In this document: piece by piece, positions 25,521 to 33,271 of the stretch
Layout of the letters: each line of letters starts with the position of its first letter
How positions within the stretch are numbered: position 1 is the first letter of the stretch
NCBI GenBank assembly: GCA_018062825.1
Contig: JAGORL010000001.1
Span: 1-47,136 of the forward strand
Length of the DNA stretch: 47,136 bases
From: Patescibacteria group bacterium
GTDB lineage: Bacteria; Patescibacteriota; Patescibacteriia; UBA9934
Direction: 5' to 3'
Translations under genes and position numbers: made by a program
Notes under the pieces: model-generated
What the model was told of the DNA's origin: nothing
Databases searched by the model: none
The model's input: only the letters and a program-made list of their open reading frames with translations

Positions 25521-26680
25521 GAAACCCACTGCGCCAGCATTTTCCAGCCCTTCATGACGATCGTCATGCCTACTTAGATTTTGCAGCCACAGCGCTGGTC
25601 GCAAGGCCGGTTATTGAGGCTGTAGCAAGTGAAATGCAGTCACCCCGAGGAAACCCCTGGCGAGGCGCTCACGCCTGGTCTGAGAGCGCTACAGTGCGTT
25701 TAGAAGAGGCTAGAGCGTCGATTGCTGCCTTTGCTGGCGTTGCCTCAAGTCGGCTAGCATTTACCAAGAACACTACCGAAGGCCTCAATATTATGGCTTT
25801 TGGCGTTGGGTCCCTGCTTCGGCCGGGCGACGAAGTACTGCTATCCATTTTTGATCACCATAGTGTTCTTATTCCGTGGCAGCAGTCAGCTCAGCGATAC
25901 GGTTTCAGTCTAGTTTTTACGGGCATGACTGCAGATGGCCAGTTAGACCTTGTTGATTTCAATAAAAAAGTCACGAAAAAAACAAAAGCCATCGTTGTGA
26001 CACATGCCTCAAATGTGCTTGGCACCGTTTTGCCACTTGCTCATATTATTGAAAAAGCAAAGCGCGTTGATGCGCTTATGCTCGTAGACGCTGCGCAGAC
26101 CATCGGGCGCTTGCCGCTAAACGTGGATGGAATGGGTATTGATGCTCTGGCTTTTGCAGCACACAAAATGTACGGCCCAACCGGTATTGGTGCTCTGGCG
26201 CTTTCACAGCGTTTGCTTGATCAACTACCGCCACTTACCTTTGGCGGGGGAGCAACCGAGGGTTCCGTGCCTGCGCCAGGTATTCAAAAGTTTGCTGCGG
26301 GCACGCCAGCGCTTGAGGCGGCTATCGGCTTTGCGCGCGCGACAACATTTATTGCCGATCATGCTGATGAACGTCACGATCAAGCGATACGTGCTCTCAT
26401 GCACGAATCACTGCGTGAGGTGCCAGAAGTGACAATACACGGCCCGTCATACAAAGCCCCGGGGCTACCGATTGTTTCATTTTCAATCGCACACATCCAT
26501 CCGCATGATGTCGCTGCGCACTTAAGTGATAACGGCATATATGTACGTTCCGGTTTTCACTGCGCCGCGCCTCTTGCCGCCTGTCTACACGCGCAGGGAA
26601 CGGTGCGTATAAGCGGGGGAGTGCCAACAGATGCTGAAGACATCAAGCGCCTAATTGAGACTCTTCGTCAGTTGTTCTAG
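25517..26680 (+). CDS. sufS: Cysteine desulfurase SufS
   Basis: 387 residues from the ATG at 25517, which overlaps the sufD stop (ATGA). PLP aminotransferase class V: YLDFAATALV, FTKNTTEGLN, DHHSVLIPW, the PLP Lys in AFAAHKMYGPTGIG (about 221) and the persulfide Cys in RSGFHCAAPL (about 352). It draws sulfur from cysteine and passes it to SufU/SufB. The earlier start at 25358 runs inside sufD and is rejected. Confidence 0.95.
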   Translation: MRNPLRQHFPALHDDRHAYLDFAATALVARPVIEAVASEMQSPRGNPWRGAHAWSESATVRLEEARASIAAFAGVASSRLAFTKNTTEGLNIMAFGVGSLLRPGDEVLLSIFDHHSVLIPWQQSAQRYGFSLVFTGMTADGQLDLVDFNKKVTKKTKAIVVTHASNVLGTVLPLAHIIEKAKRVDALMLVDAAQTIGRLPLNVDGMGIDALAFAAHKMYGPTGIGALALSQRLLDQLPPLTFGGGATEGSVPAPGIQKFAAGTPALEAAIGFARATTFIADHADERHDQAIRALMHESLREVPEVTIHGPSYKAPGLPIVSFSIAHIHPHDVAAHLSDNGIYVRSGFHCAAPLAACLHAQGTVRISGGVPTDAEDIKRLIETLRQLF

Positions 26681-26683
26681 CGT

Positions 26684-27049
26684 ATGCAAACTCAAGAACT
26701 TTTGCATCGTATTCGTTCGCTGCGCTATAACCACGAGCTTGCAAATGCGACGTACACCGCTCGCGCGTTAAATGCTTCCTGCGGTGATGATATTTCACTT
26801 CACATAAAGTGCAGTGCGGACGGAATTGTCGAGGCGGCTTCATTTTCAGGGCATGGCTGCGCGCTATGCCTAGTGAGTGCTGATGATTGGTGCGCAAAAG
26901 CTCATGGTCAAAAGAAGGGGCGTCTCGTGGGTGTTGGCGAGCAAACCGTGACGGATCGACTCGGATTTGATCCAGGGCCACTACGCTCACGCTGTGCCGC
27001 GCTTGTAATCGAGGCTTGGAAAAAAATAGAAATGATATGGGAAGTTTAA
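26684..27049 (+). CDS. sufU: SufU-type sulfur acceptor
   Basis: 121 residues. The three Zn/sulfur ligand Cys of SufU are present: NASCGDD (with the conserved Asp), GHGCALC and SRCAALV. Zn-SufU accepts sulfur from SufS in Gram-positive-type SUF systems; the order SufS-SufU here fits that. It starts four bases after sufS. Confidence 0.92.
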   Translation: MQTQELLHRIRSLRYNHELANATYTARALNASCGDDISLHIKCSADGIVEAASFSGHGCALCLVSADDWCAKAHGQKKGRLVGVGEQTVTDRLGFDPGPLRSRCAALVIEAWKKIEMIWEV

Positions 27050-27702
27050 GAATAAATAACTATAGCGTCACCCGTTCTGGCGACCGTCTTCTGGCGGGTG
27101 CATCAATGGATATAAAGTCCGGCGAGGTGCATATTTTGCGTGGCGCAAATGGCGCAGGTAAGTCGTCGCTACTCTTGGCGCTCATGGGGGATGATCGCGT
27201 GGTGGGCGCCGGTGAACTATTGATGAATGATAAAAGCCTTTCTGCTTTGCCTATCCACGAGCGCGCTACGGCCGGTCTTTTTATGTCATTTCAGGATCTC
27301 CCGGCCTTCCCGGGAATCACCATTGCTGCACTGACAAGGTCAGCTTTTGAAGCGCGCTTCGGCGAGCAAGGTGCGCCGCAGTTTTTTCTCAAGCTACGCG
27401 AAGCGCTACGACAACTTGAGCTTGAGGAAGCGTTCATTGATCGTGAGGTAGGTGTTGGCTTGTCAGGTGGAGAGAAAAAGCGGCTTGAGCTCTTACTCAT
27501 GTTACTCATGGAGCCAGAGGTAGCGCTTCTTGATGAAATCGATGCTGGACTAGATGCGGCAGGTAAGGCATTTCTACTTAAGGCGATTATTAGCGCCAGG
27601 GCCCGTGGAACCTGTTTTCTGATCGTTACACATCAAGAAGATTTTGCTAAAGATCTAGAGCCAACGCGGATCTGGAAACTGGAAGCGGGAAGGGTGATTT
27701 AG
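27037..27702 (+). CDS. sufC: Fe-S assembly ATPase SufC
   Basis: 221 residues from ATG 27037, overlapping the end of sufU by 13 bases; a TTG at 27016 is less likely. ABC ATPase: Walker A GANGAGKSS (about 38-46), Q-loop SFQDLPAFPG, signature LSGGEKKRLE (about 141-150), Walker B ALLDEIDAGLD, and the H-loop His in VTHQED. SufC-specific GLFMSFQDL is present. It powers the SufBCD scaffold. Its stop lies inside the CIRCE element. Confidence 0.95.
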   Translation: MGSLRINNYSVTRSGDRLLAGASMDIKSGEVHILRGANGAGKSSLLLALMGDDRVVGAGELLMNDKSLSALPIHERATAGLFMSFQDLPAFPGITIAALTRSAFEARFGEQGAPQFFLKLREALRQLELEEAFIDREVGVGLSGGEKKRLELLLMLLMEPEVALLDEIDAGLDAAGKAFLLKAIISARARGTCFLIVTHQEDFAKDLEPTRIWKLEAGRVI

Positions 27703-27725
27703 CACTCTTGATAGCTGAGTGCTAG
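27699..27725 (+). promoter_or_regulatory. CIRCE operator (HrcA site) before clpP
   Basis: TTAGCACTC (27699-27707), nine bases, GAGTGCTAG (27717-27725): a perfect 9-bp inverted repeat, with eight of the nine right-arm bases matching the CIRCE consensus TTAGCACTC-N9-GAGTGCTAA. HrcA binds this and represses heat-shock genes. It overlaps the clpP -35 box and spacer, and its first bases include the sufC stop codon. Confidence 0.93.
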
Positions 27726-27737
27726 TTGTGCTAGTAT
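27708..27737 (+). promoter_or_regulatory. clpP promoter, embedded in CIRCE
   Basis: TTGATA (27708-27713), 18-base spacer, TAGTAT (27732-27737), eight bases before ATG 27746. HrcA bound at CIRCE would cover the -35 region. Confidence 0.7.
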
Positions 27738-27745
27738 GCTCATGT

Positions 27746-28351
27746 ATGTCTGAACCAATGATGAATTTCCTCATTCCAACTGTTATTGAAAAAACGCACT
27801 ACGGAGAGCGTGCGTACGATATTTATTCACGTCTTCTCAAAGACCGTATCATATTTCTTGGTACGGGAATTGATGACGGTGTCGCAAACGCCGTTATCGC
27901 CCAGCTGCTTTTTCTGGAAAGTCAGGATAAGACAAAAGACATTAAGCTCTACATCAATTCTCCCGGAGGATCGGTGACAGCTGGTCTCGCTATCTATGAC
28001 ACCATGCAGCATATCGCCCCAGACGTTTCCACGATCTGTGTTGGTATGGCGGCAAGTATGGGTGCGGTACTGCTTGCAGGTGGCGCGGCTGGTAAGCGCC
28101 TAGCGCTACCAAACTCAGAAATCATGATTCACCAGGTACTTGGTGGCGTGCAGGGTCAGGCAACCGACATCAAGATCCACGCTGAGCGTATTTTACAGAT
28201 GAAGGAGTCGCTTAACACCATTTTGGCGCACCACACCGGCCAAACCCTCGCCAAGGTAACTGATGATACCGAGCGCGATAACTTCATGACCGCTAAGGCG
28301 GCTATGAAGTATGGTCTGATTGATAAAGTGATTAAAAAGGGTGACAAGTAA
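27746..28351 (+). CDS. clpP: ATP-dependent Clp protease proteolytic subunit
   Basis: 201 residues from ATG 27746 ([15 protein letters not shown]); ATG 27742 is out of frame, and an earlier GTG frame would start before the promoter. Catalytic triad: Ser in [11 protein letters not shown], His in IMIHQVLGG, Asp in [11 protein letters not shown]. Also [19 protein letters not shown]. It forms the ClpP barrel that works with ClpX/ClpC. The CIRCE site indicates HrcA heat-shock control. Confidence 0.97.
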   Translation: MSEPMMNFLIPTVIEKTHYGERAYDIYSRLLKDRIIFLGTGIDDGVANAVIAQLLFLESQDKTKDIKLYINSPGGSVTAGLAIYDTMQHIAPDVSTICVGMAASMGAVLLAGGAAGKRLALPNSEIMIHQVLGGVQGQATDIKIHAERILQMKESLNTILAHHTGQTLAKVTDDTERDNFMTAKAAMKYGLIDKVIKKGDK

Positions 28352-28421
28352 GAAAATGGCCCCTAACCTTGACGTTTTAAGAAAAAAGGGGTAAATTTGG
28401 TACTTATCCCACCTTCTGGTG

Positions 28422-28528
28422 GCGATAAAACTGCGGTCACGACAAGCATGGGGATATATACGGTTGTGCACACTGGTTCCGACTGGTCTGTGACAGCAGA
28501 TGTATCTTCTTGACCGCAGTTCTATCGC
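28422..28528. repeat. Inverted-repeat element after clpP
   Basis: 18-bp inverted ends with one mismatch (28422-28439 and 28511-28528, GCGATAAAACTGCGGTCA type) enclose 71 bases. The size resembles the tRNA-spacer elements, but no shared core is seen. The plus strand also carries a short open frame (28397-28513) from a TTG, reading LVLIPPSGGDKTAVTTSMG and onward. It may be a gene remnant, a small protein or a structured RNA. Confidence 0.5.
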
Positions 28529-28545
28529 AATCAGGGTGAGGAAAG

Positions 28546-28573
28546 AAAATACGGCCCATATGGGCCGTATTTT
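28546..28573. terminator. Bidirectional terminator between clpP and the VanW gene
   Basis: A perfect palindrome AAAATACGGCCC-ATAT-GGGCCGTATTTT, ending two bases before the VanW stop codon. Confidence 0.85.
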
Positions 28574-28574
28574 G

Positions 28575-30533
28575 CTATTCAACCGGGATCGGTTCGTCAC
28601 TAGTCGGTTCACTTCCAGTAAGTTCAGGAGCGTCTTTGCTGACTCCCACCAGACAGATCTGTGGCAGGGTGCGATAGGTGCTATTAAAGGTTCGTACCGT
28701 GCTTGTACCATCCGCCCAGTCAATGATGTAGTCAAAGGTGGTGGTAGCGCCCGGGTAGCCAGACTGACACTGCCGTGTGCCTTCAGGAAGGGATGTAGTG
28801 TACTTGGTTACCGGTGTTCCATAGCCGTTCCAGCTGAGAACTTCAGGAGGGGTGTAGTAGCCTTGTCGACCATCTTTGGTACCCCAAAAGGTGAAGAAGA
28901 CTTCGCTTGTTTCTTGATCAACCTCGGTAGCAAGCATGATGTAGTTAGCGGTGTCATTCTTAATCTTCAGGTCAGGAGCTGGATCATAGAGCGTAGCGTC
29001 TGTGCCGGGATTACCATTTGATGGATCATTGTAGTAGCTCACCACAAGCGAGTGGTTACGTCGCTCTACAATATCAAGGCCAGAATTCATGGCTGCTCGA
29101 AATGCAGTTGAACCGATCTGACACAAGCCTCCGCCAATCTCCGGAATAATTTCATCACCCTTAATAACAAGTTCCGGTAGGTAGCCATCAGCAACCGTAA
29201 ACGGACGAAGGTGCTCAAGAAGAGAAAGTGTTTCACCAGGAGCAATAAGTAAGCCGTTCAGCTTATCGACGCCGTGTTGAATATTTTTACGGCGATTGCT
29301 TGGAGAGCCAGAGAAGTCAGAAAAGCCAACGCCGAGAATTTCCTTGATACCAAAGTTATTAATGCTATCCATTGGCACGTTCGGCGGGATGCGTTTTGTG
29401 GCAACGGTAATCACCTCCGGCGCGGCGTCGGTATTAAGTGCAGTAAGAAGATTGGCAAACAGCTGATCTTCATCAATGCTGATACCGTCACGACTGCCAA
29501 CAAATTCAGTCACTCGATCATTTTCAACCGTAAACTTAGCGTCACGAGGAGAGATCTCGACCGCGGTTCGTACATCGGTTAAGAATCCAGCCATCGCTTC
29601 ACGATCAAGGGAGAGGTAAGGGGTGTCGCCGACCGCTGGTTTGAGCCAGATTGTTAAATCTTTGGCAGTAATTTCAAATGCTTCCTCCTGCCCGTTGTCA
29701 GTCGTGTGGGTAAGGGTATAGGGCGCCTGTTCTACCGCACGTTTAGCGTCCGGAATCAGTTCTTGAGCCTGTTCAGTGGAGACGATCGCTGATCGCTCAA
29801 CAAGAGCAAGGGGCACAGTAGAGAGTTCAAGATCCTGAACGTCAGCGCTAATAATGCTAAGCGCCTCCTCCATATCGATGGTGGCACCAATAACCGCTTC
29901 AACAACCGTAACTTCTGCTACGCCATCGCTCGCAAGTCCGATAACAAAATCCGTTTGCGTGCCAGGTGATTCAGCATTAGGGAAGGCCGCACGAATCGCA
30001 TCCTCAAGCCGAACTTGCGCAAGGGTAACTTGCGGGGTGAGGGTAGCGCTACCAAACGTGGCGTAATAAAGAGGGGAGAAGAAATTGATAACCGGGTTTG
30101 AAGACGTACGACCAACGGCAAAGGCCTCATTAACCGCGGTGCTGACATCAAGATCAACGAGCTGATAAACAAGATCAGGATCAGTGGCGCCAGCTGGACT
30201 TAAGCTGATTGTTTGTTCGTTGCCAAAGAGCTCCAAAGTTAAGCCACGAGCAAGGAGCGAATCAAGTGACTTTTGTAAGGTGGCGCTTGCCTCCGCGCGG
30301 TCCATGCCTGAAAGGTTGTGACCAGAGACAGTCACGTTCGCTAAGATACGATCCTCATATTGATTAGAGGTGATGTAGCCAGCTGCGCCAAGCGCTAGGC
30401 AGGTAACGGCAACAACACCGGTCGCAAGAAAAATCACCCGCCAGACATGTCGTTTGGGTGCGGATGGGGGAGTGACGGTGTAGACCTGCGTGGTTTCTGT
30501 GTCTTTGGTGGTAGTTGGGGTGTGATCGCTCAT
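28575..30533 (-). CDS. VanW-family protein with peptidoglycan-binding-like domains
   Basis: 652 residues. Cytoplasmic N-terminus (~30), membrane helix about 34-55 (VIFLATGVVAVTCLALGAAGY), then two putative peptidoglycan-binding (PG_binding_4, YoaR-like) domains (about 110-230 and 250-390), and a VanW domain about 410-545 with ILGVGFSDFSGSPSNRRKNIQHG, APGETLSLLEHL, EIGGGLCQIGSTAFRAAMNSG and ERRNHSLVVSYY. A C-terminal beta extension and an acidic tail follow. Family members occur in Gram-positives and CPR and are thought to act in the cell wall; the biochemical role is not established. It overlaps hsp20 by 4 bases, so both may be heat-shock linked. Confidence 0.88.
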   Translation of the reverse strand: MSDHTPTTTKDTETTQVYTVTPPSAPKRHVWRVIFLATGVVAVTCLALGAAGYITSNQYEDRILANVTVSGHNLSGMDRAEASATLQKSLDSLLARGLTLELFGNEQTISLSPAGATDPDLVYQLVDLDVSTAVNEAFAVGRTSSNPVINFFSPLYYATFGSATLTPQVTLAQVRLEDAIRAAFPNAESPGTQTDFVIGLASDGVAEVTVVEAVIGATIDMEEALSIISADVQDLELSTVPLALVERSAIVSTEQAQELIPDAKRAVEQAPYTLTHTTDNGQEEAFEITAKDLTIWLKPAVGDTPYLSLDREAMAGFLTDVRTAVEISPRDAKFTVENDRVTEFVGSRDGISIDEDQLFANLLTALNTDAAPEVITVATKRIPPNVPMDSINNFGIKEILGVGFSDFSGSPSNRRKNIQHGVDKLNGLLIAPGETLSLLEHLRPFTVADGYLPELVIKGDEIIPEIGGGLCQIGSTAFRAAMNSGLDIVERRNHSLVVSYYNDPSNGNPGTDATLYDPAPDLKIKNDTANYIMLATEVDQETSEVFFTFWGTKDGRQGYYTPPEVLSWNGYGTPVTKYTTSLPEGTRQCQSGYPGATTTFDYIIDWADGTSTVRTFNSTYRTLPQICLVGVSKDAPELTGSEPTSDEPIPVE

Positions 30534-30919
30534 ACACGGGGCTTATGAACCTTAACGCGAACCGCGTCAGATGTTTTAGGAATCCTAATGGTCAAAATGC
30601 CATTATGCAAGACCGCATCAGCTTCTTCTGCTTTTACCCGGCACGGCAAGATCACTGCTCGGGAAAAAGAACCCCAAAAACACTCTGAATAGTGCTCCGT
30701 AGCGTCCGCAGGTAGCGCCTCTACATGGCGAGCACCCCGAATAGTCACCATATCTTCCGTGATATGAATATCAAGGTCTTTCTCCAAAACCCCAGCAATT
30801 GCGGTGCGAACGATCACTTCTATTGGAGTTTCGGCAACGTCGAGCGCCAATTGACCCTCCTCAGACTGAGAGAAAAGGGGGTCATAGGTGGATTCCGGCA
30901 CGGAGGATGGAGTTTTCAT
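30530..30919 (-). CDS. Hsp20/alpha-crystallin small heat-shock protein
   Basis: 129 residues. An acidic N-terminal segment, then the alpha-crystallin domain (about 30-125): IEVIVRTAIAGVLEKDLDIHITEDMVTIRGARH, FSRAVILPCRVKAEEADAVLHNGILTIRIPK (the A-x-x-x-n-GvL motif as LHNGILTI). A holdase chaperone. The short C-terminal tail (KVHKPRV) lacks a clear IxI motif. First of a two-gene operon with the VanW gene, an unusual pairing. Confidence 0.92.
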   Translation of the reverse strand: MKTPSSVPESTYDPLFSQSEEGQLALDVAETPIEVIVRTAIAGVLEKDLDIHITEDMVTIRGARHVEALPADATEHYSECFWGSFSRAVILPCRVKAEEADAVLHNGILTIRIPKTSDAVRVKVHKPRV

Positions 30920-30965
30920 ACGGACTTTAATCTATTGGTCTTTCGTAATGATAACACGTTATGAT

Positions 30966-30994
30966 TTGCTTATATTGGCAAAATATGTTATTAT
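30966..30994 (+). promoter_or_regulatory. Promoter of the RRM-protein gene
   Basis: TTGCTT (30966-30971), 17-base spacer, TATTAT (30989-30994). This leaves a ~75-base leader, unlike the leaderless genes around it. Confidence 0.5.
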
Positions 30995-31018
30995 ACGTAG
31001 CGCTAAGCATCCAGTGAC

Positions 31019-31073
31019 GTAACTTCTCCGTGTTCACGAGAGAAAAACGACACGGAGAAGTAATAAAGTTACT
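31019..31073 (+). promoter_or_regulatory. 5' leader hairpin of the RRM-protein gene
   Basis: A perfect 12-bp inverted repeat ACTTCTCCGTGT/ACACGGAGAAGT (31022-31033, 31050-31061) with a 16-base loop, plus an alternative GTAACTT/AAGTTAC pairing (31019-31025, 31067-31073). It ends just before the ATG at 31077. It could be a thermosensor, or an autoregulatory site for the RNA-binding protein it precedes. Confidence 0.55.
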
Positions 31074-31076
31074 GTT

Positions 31077-31337
31077 ATGGCAGACAATGCACGTGTATTC
31101 GTTGGTGGTATTCCTTACGCCGCTACCGAAGAGGAACTCAAGGCGCACTTCGGTGCAGCAGGTACCGTAGTATCCGTTTTCCTTCCAATCGAGAAGGAGA
31201 CTGGTCGCAAGCGCGGTTTCGGCTTCGTTGAGTTCAACACTCCAGACGAGCAGAACAAGGCAATCGACATGTTCAACAACACCGATCTCGGTGGTCGCAT
31301 GATCTCGGTTTCCGCAGCTCGCCCACGCAACGAGTAA
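31077..31337 (+). CDS. RRM-type RNA-binding protein
   Basis: 86 residues, a single RNA recognition motif: RNP2 RVFVGGIPY (about 6-14) and RNP1 RKRGFGFVEF (about 43-52). Similar small RRM proteins in bacteria (cyanobacterial Rbp type) are often cold-induced and bind RNA or act as chaperones. It lacks the Gly-rich tail of some homologues. Its own mRNA has a strong leader hairpin. Confidence 0.95.
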   Translation: MADNARVFVGGIPYAATEEELKAHFGAAGTVVSVFLPIEKETGRKRGFGFVEFNTPDEQNKAIDMFNNTDLGGRMISVSAARPRNE

Positions 31338-31349
31338 TATCGTTTCGTC

Positions 31350-31380
31350 AAAAATAGAGGCCTCGGCCTCTATTTTTGTT
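31350..31380 (+). terminator. Terminator of the RRM-protein gene
   Basis: Stem AAAAATAGAGGCC/GGCCTCTATTTTT with a TC loop, followed by GTTT. Confidence 0.85.
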
Positions 31381-31406
31381 TACTTCCATGCTATCCTTGC
31401 CTCAGT

Positions 31407-32465
31407 ATGAGCACAAAGCCATTTGATCACGGGACAATAGCGCGTTGGTTCTTTCTCGCGCTCTCACTGGTAGTTGGTTTTCTCTTTTGGAAAATCATCG
31501 AACCATTTGCAATCACCATCATTACCGCCGTTATCATCGCGATTCTCGTAGCGCCTGTTGAGCGTCGCTTGCGAACTATCATAAAAAGACCGCATCTCTC
31601 CGCTGCTATCATTGTTGTCTGTATCGTGCTGCTTATCGTTGGCCCGCTAACCCTAGCTGGCTTCTTAATGGTCCAGCAGGCACTTGATATCGTCAGAGCA
31701 ACGATCGCAAACCCAGAGTGGGTAGCAAGCTTCAATCTTGCCGAGATGCCGCTTTTCAAGATTCTGCCGGTCATGGCACAGGAGTACCTTTTGAGCTTTA
31801 AGATCTCTTCAGTTTTTGGAGCAATTGCCGAATGGATCACGGTTAACCTGCCAGGCGTTTTTGCAGGCGGCGCCACCTTGATACTGAAGTTCTCCATCTT
31901 CCTTTTGTGTGTCTACTTCTTCCTTGTGGAGCGTGAACGCATCTTTGAAGAGCTAACCTCATTAAGTCCACTCCAGGATTCAATTGATCGAAACCTAGTA
32001 ACGCGCATGATTGAAACGGTGCGTGGAGTAGTTTTCGGATCATTGATCGTAGCCTTGATTCAAGGTTTTGTGGCTACCATCGGCTTCACCATTTTCGGAG
32101 TTCCGGGACCATTCATCTGGGGAGCGGTTGTGGTCATTGCGGCGCAAATTCCAATGCTTGGTACCGCTGCAGTTACCGTCCCTGCCGGCATCTTCCTCCT
32201 ATTGTCAGGAAATATTGTTGGCGGTATCGGGCTTTTGATTTGGGCAGCGGTTGCGGTTGGTCTCGTAGATAACCTCGTGCAGCCATATATTGTTGGCGGA
32301 CGAACCAAAATGCACGCGCTCCTCATCCTGCTGTCCATGCTTGGCGGTTTACAGTATTTCGGCCCGATCGGCTTTATCCTCGGTCCAACTATTCTTGCTG
32401 CCTTCCTGGTTGTCTTAGAACTGTATAAAGCAGGAATTCTTGAGCGAGCGAGAATCGGTTCCTAA
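31407..32465 (+). CDS. AI-2E family (PerM/YhhT-like) membrane transporter
   Basis: 352 residues, about seven or eight membrane helices. N-terminal pair (WFFLALSLVVGFLFWKIIEPF, ITIITAVIIAILVAPVERRL), the extracytoplasmic loop (~100-150), then the family core GVVFGSLIVALIQGFVATIGFTIFGVPGPFIWG and QIPMLGTAAVTVPAG, ending with DNLVQPYIVGGRTKMHALLILLSMLGGLQYFG. Substrates are poorly known; some members export AI-2 or act as Na+/H+ antiporters. An extended -10 TGCTATCCT (31392-31397) is nine bases before the ATG. Its terminator lies inside the next gene. Confidence 0.93.
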   Translation: MSTKPFDHGTIARWFFLALSLVVGFLFWKIIEPFAITIITAVIIAILVAPVERRLRTIIKRPHLSAAIIVVCIVLLIVGPLTLAGFLMVQQALDIVRATIANPEWVASFNLAEMPLFKILPVMAQEYLLSFKISSVFGAIAEWITVNLPGVFAGGATLILKFSIFLLCVYFFLVERERIFEELTSLSPLQDSIDRNLVTRMIETVRGVVFGSLIVALIQGFVATIGFTIFGVPGPFIWGAVVVIAAQIPMLGTAAVTVPAGIFLLLSGNIVGGIGLLIWAAVAVGLVDNLVQPYIVGGRTKMHALLILLSMLGGLQYFGPIGFILGPTILAAFLVVLELYKAGILERARIGS

Positions 32466-32467
32466 GA

Positions 32468-33052
32468 TTAATTGCACGCCCCTGGTTCCCAAAGGCCGAG
32501 CACATCCTGCTCGGCTTTTTGTTGGGCGACTTTGTATTCACCTTGTCGGTCGTAGGGCTTCTTGTAGGTATATTCGTACGCCAATCCTTCACTAATCATG
32601 CGCGCACCAAAATCTGATCCATCCGGCAAAGTAATGTAGCGCAAAAGGCGACCATAATTATCAACATCTCCCTGGCTCGCGTCACTAGTCAGTTCGATCG
32701 TGTTGCCAGTCATGAGTTCCTTCGCGCGCTCTGAAGCTTCACGACCAAAACACTCCACTGGCTTTCTCGGATCAACGGTCTCTGGAGTATTGATCCCAAT
32801 AATGCGAACGGTAACCTCCTCACCGTCTAGGTCAACAACGACTGTATCGCCATCAACAACTCGTACAACATTACTGTCGGTTGCCAATGCGTGTTCCGTG
32901 GTCTCAGGTTCTACTACGAGTTCTTCAAGCGCCCAGTCAAGGGCAATATCAAAACTCCCATCATCATGAATGGTGATGTTTTCAATAGTGCATCCCGCGC
33001 CAAGAAGAAGCGGGCTGCATACAGCCAGAAGATAGCGCCGCCAAGGTTGCAT
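32468..33052 (-). CDS. Secreted thermonuclease-like lipoprotein
   Basis: 194 residues. Signal peptide with lipobox LLGAGC (Cys about 21), a short acidic spacer, then an SNase domain about 60-190: VRVVDGDTVVVDLDGEEVTVRIIGINTPET (catalytic Arg in VRIIGINTPET, Asp pair in DGD), ECFGREASERAKELM, NYGRLLRYI (second catalytic Arg), and GLAYEYTYKK. It likely degrades external DNA or RNA at the cell surface; for an organism that probably cannot make nucleotides de novo, this could feed nucleotide uptake. Third gene of a minus-strand operon. Confidence 0.9.
   Translation of the reverse strand: MQPWRRYLLAVCSPLLLGAGCTIENITIHDDGSFDIALDWALEELVVEPETTEHALATDSNVVRVVDGDTVVVDLDGEEVTVRIIGINTPETVDPRKPVECFGREASERAKELMTGNTIELTSDASQGDVDNYGRLLRYITLPDGSDFGARMISEGLAYEYTYKKPYDRQGEYKVAQQKAEQDVLGLWEPGACN
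32495..32520 (+). terminator. Terminator of the AI-2E gene, inside the nuclease gene
   Basis: Plus-strand stem GCCGAGCA/TGCTCGGC with a CATCC loop and TTTTTG. It occupies codons near the C-terminus (QQKAEQDVLGL) of the convergent nuclease gene. Confidence 0.75.
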
Positions 33053-33057
33053 AGTTG

Positions 33058-33270
33058 CTACGTATCAATCCCAAGAAGTGCGGTAATCCTATCCTGCGCC
33101 TCCTGTAGATCAACAATCTCTTGCTGAAGATATTGCGAAAGAAAAACACCCATTTGTCGCACCTCGGCGCTTGCAAGATGAGCAAGGCGATCAAGAATGC
33201 GCACCTTCTGTTCATCAGTAAAAAGATCACTTGTCTCAATGAGTGTTGCTAGTGCCGTTCGTTCATCCAT
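33058..33270 (-). CDS. Small helical protein, unknown
   Basis: Start ATG 33270, one base after the upstream stop; 70 residues. All-helical, amphipathic: TLIETSDLFTDEQKVRILDRLAHLAS, EVRQMGVFLSQYLQQEIVDLQEAQDRITALLG. No family recognised. It sits between another unknown gene and the nuclease, five bases before the latter. Confidence 0.7.
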   Translation of the reverse strand: MDERTALATLIETSDLFTDEQKVRILDRLAHLASAEVRQMGVFLSQYLQQEIVDLQEAQDRITALLGIDT

Positions 33271-33271
33271 A

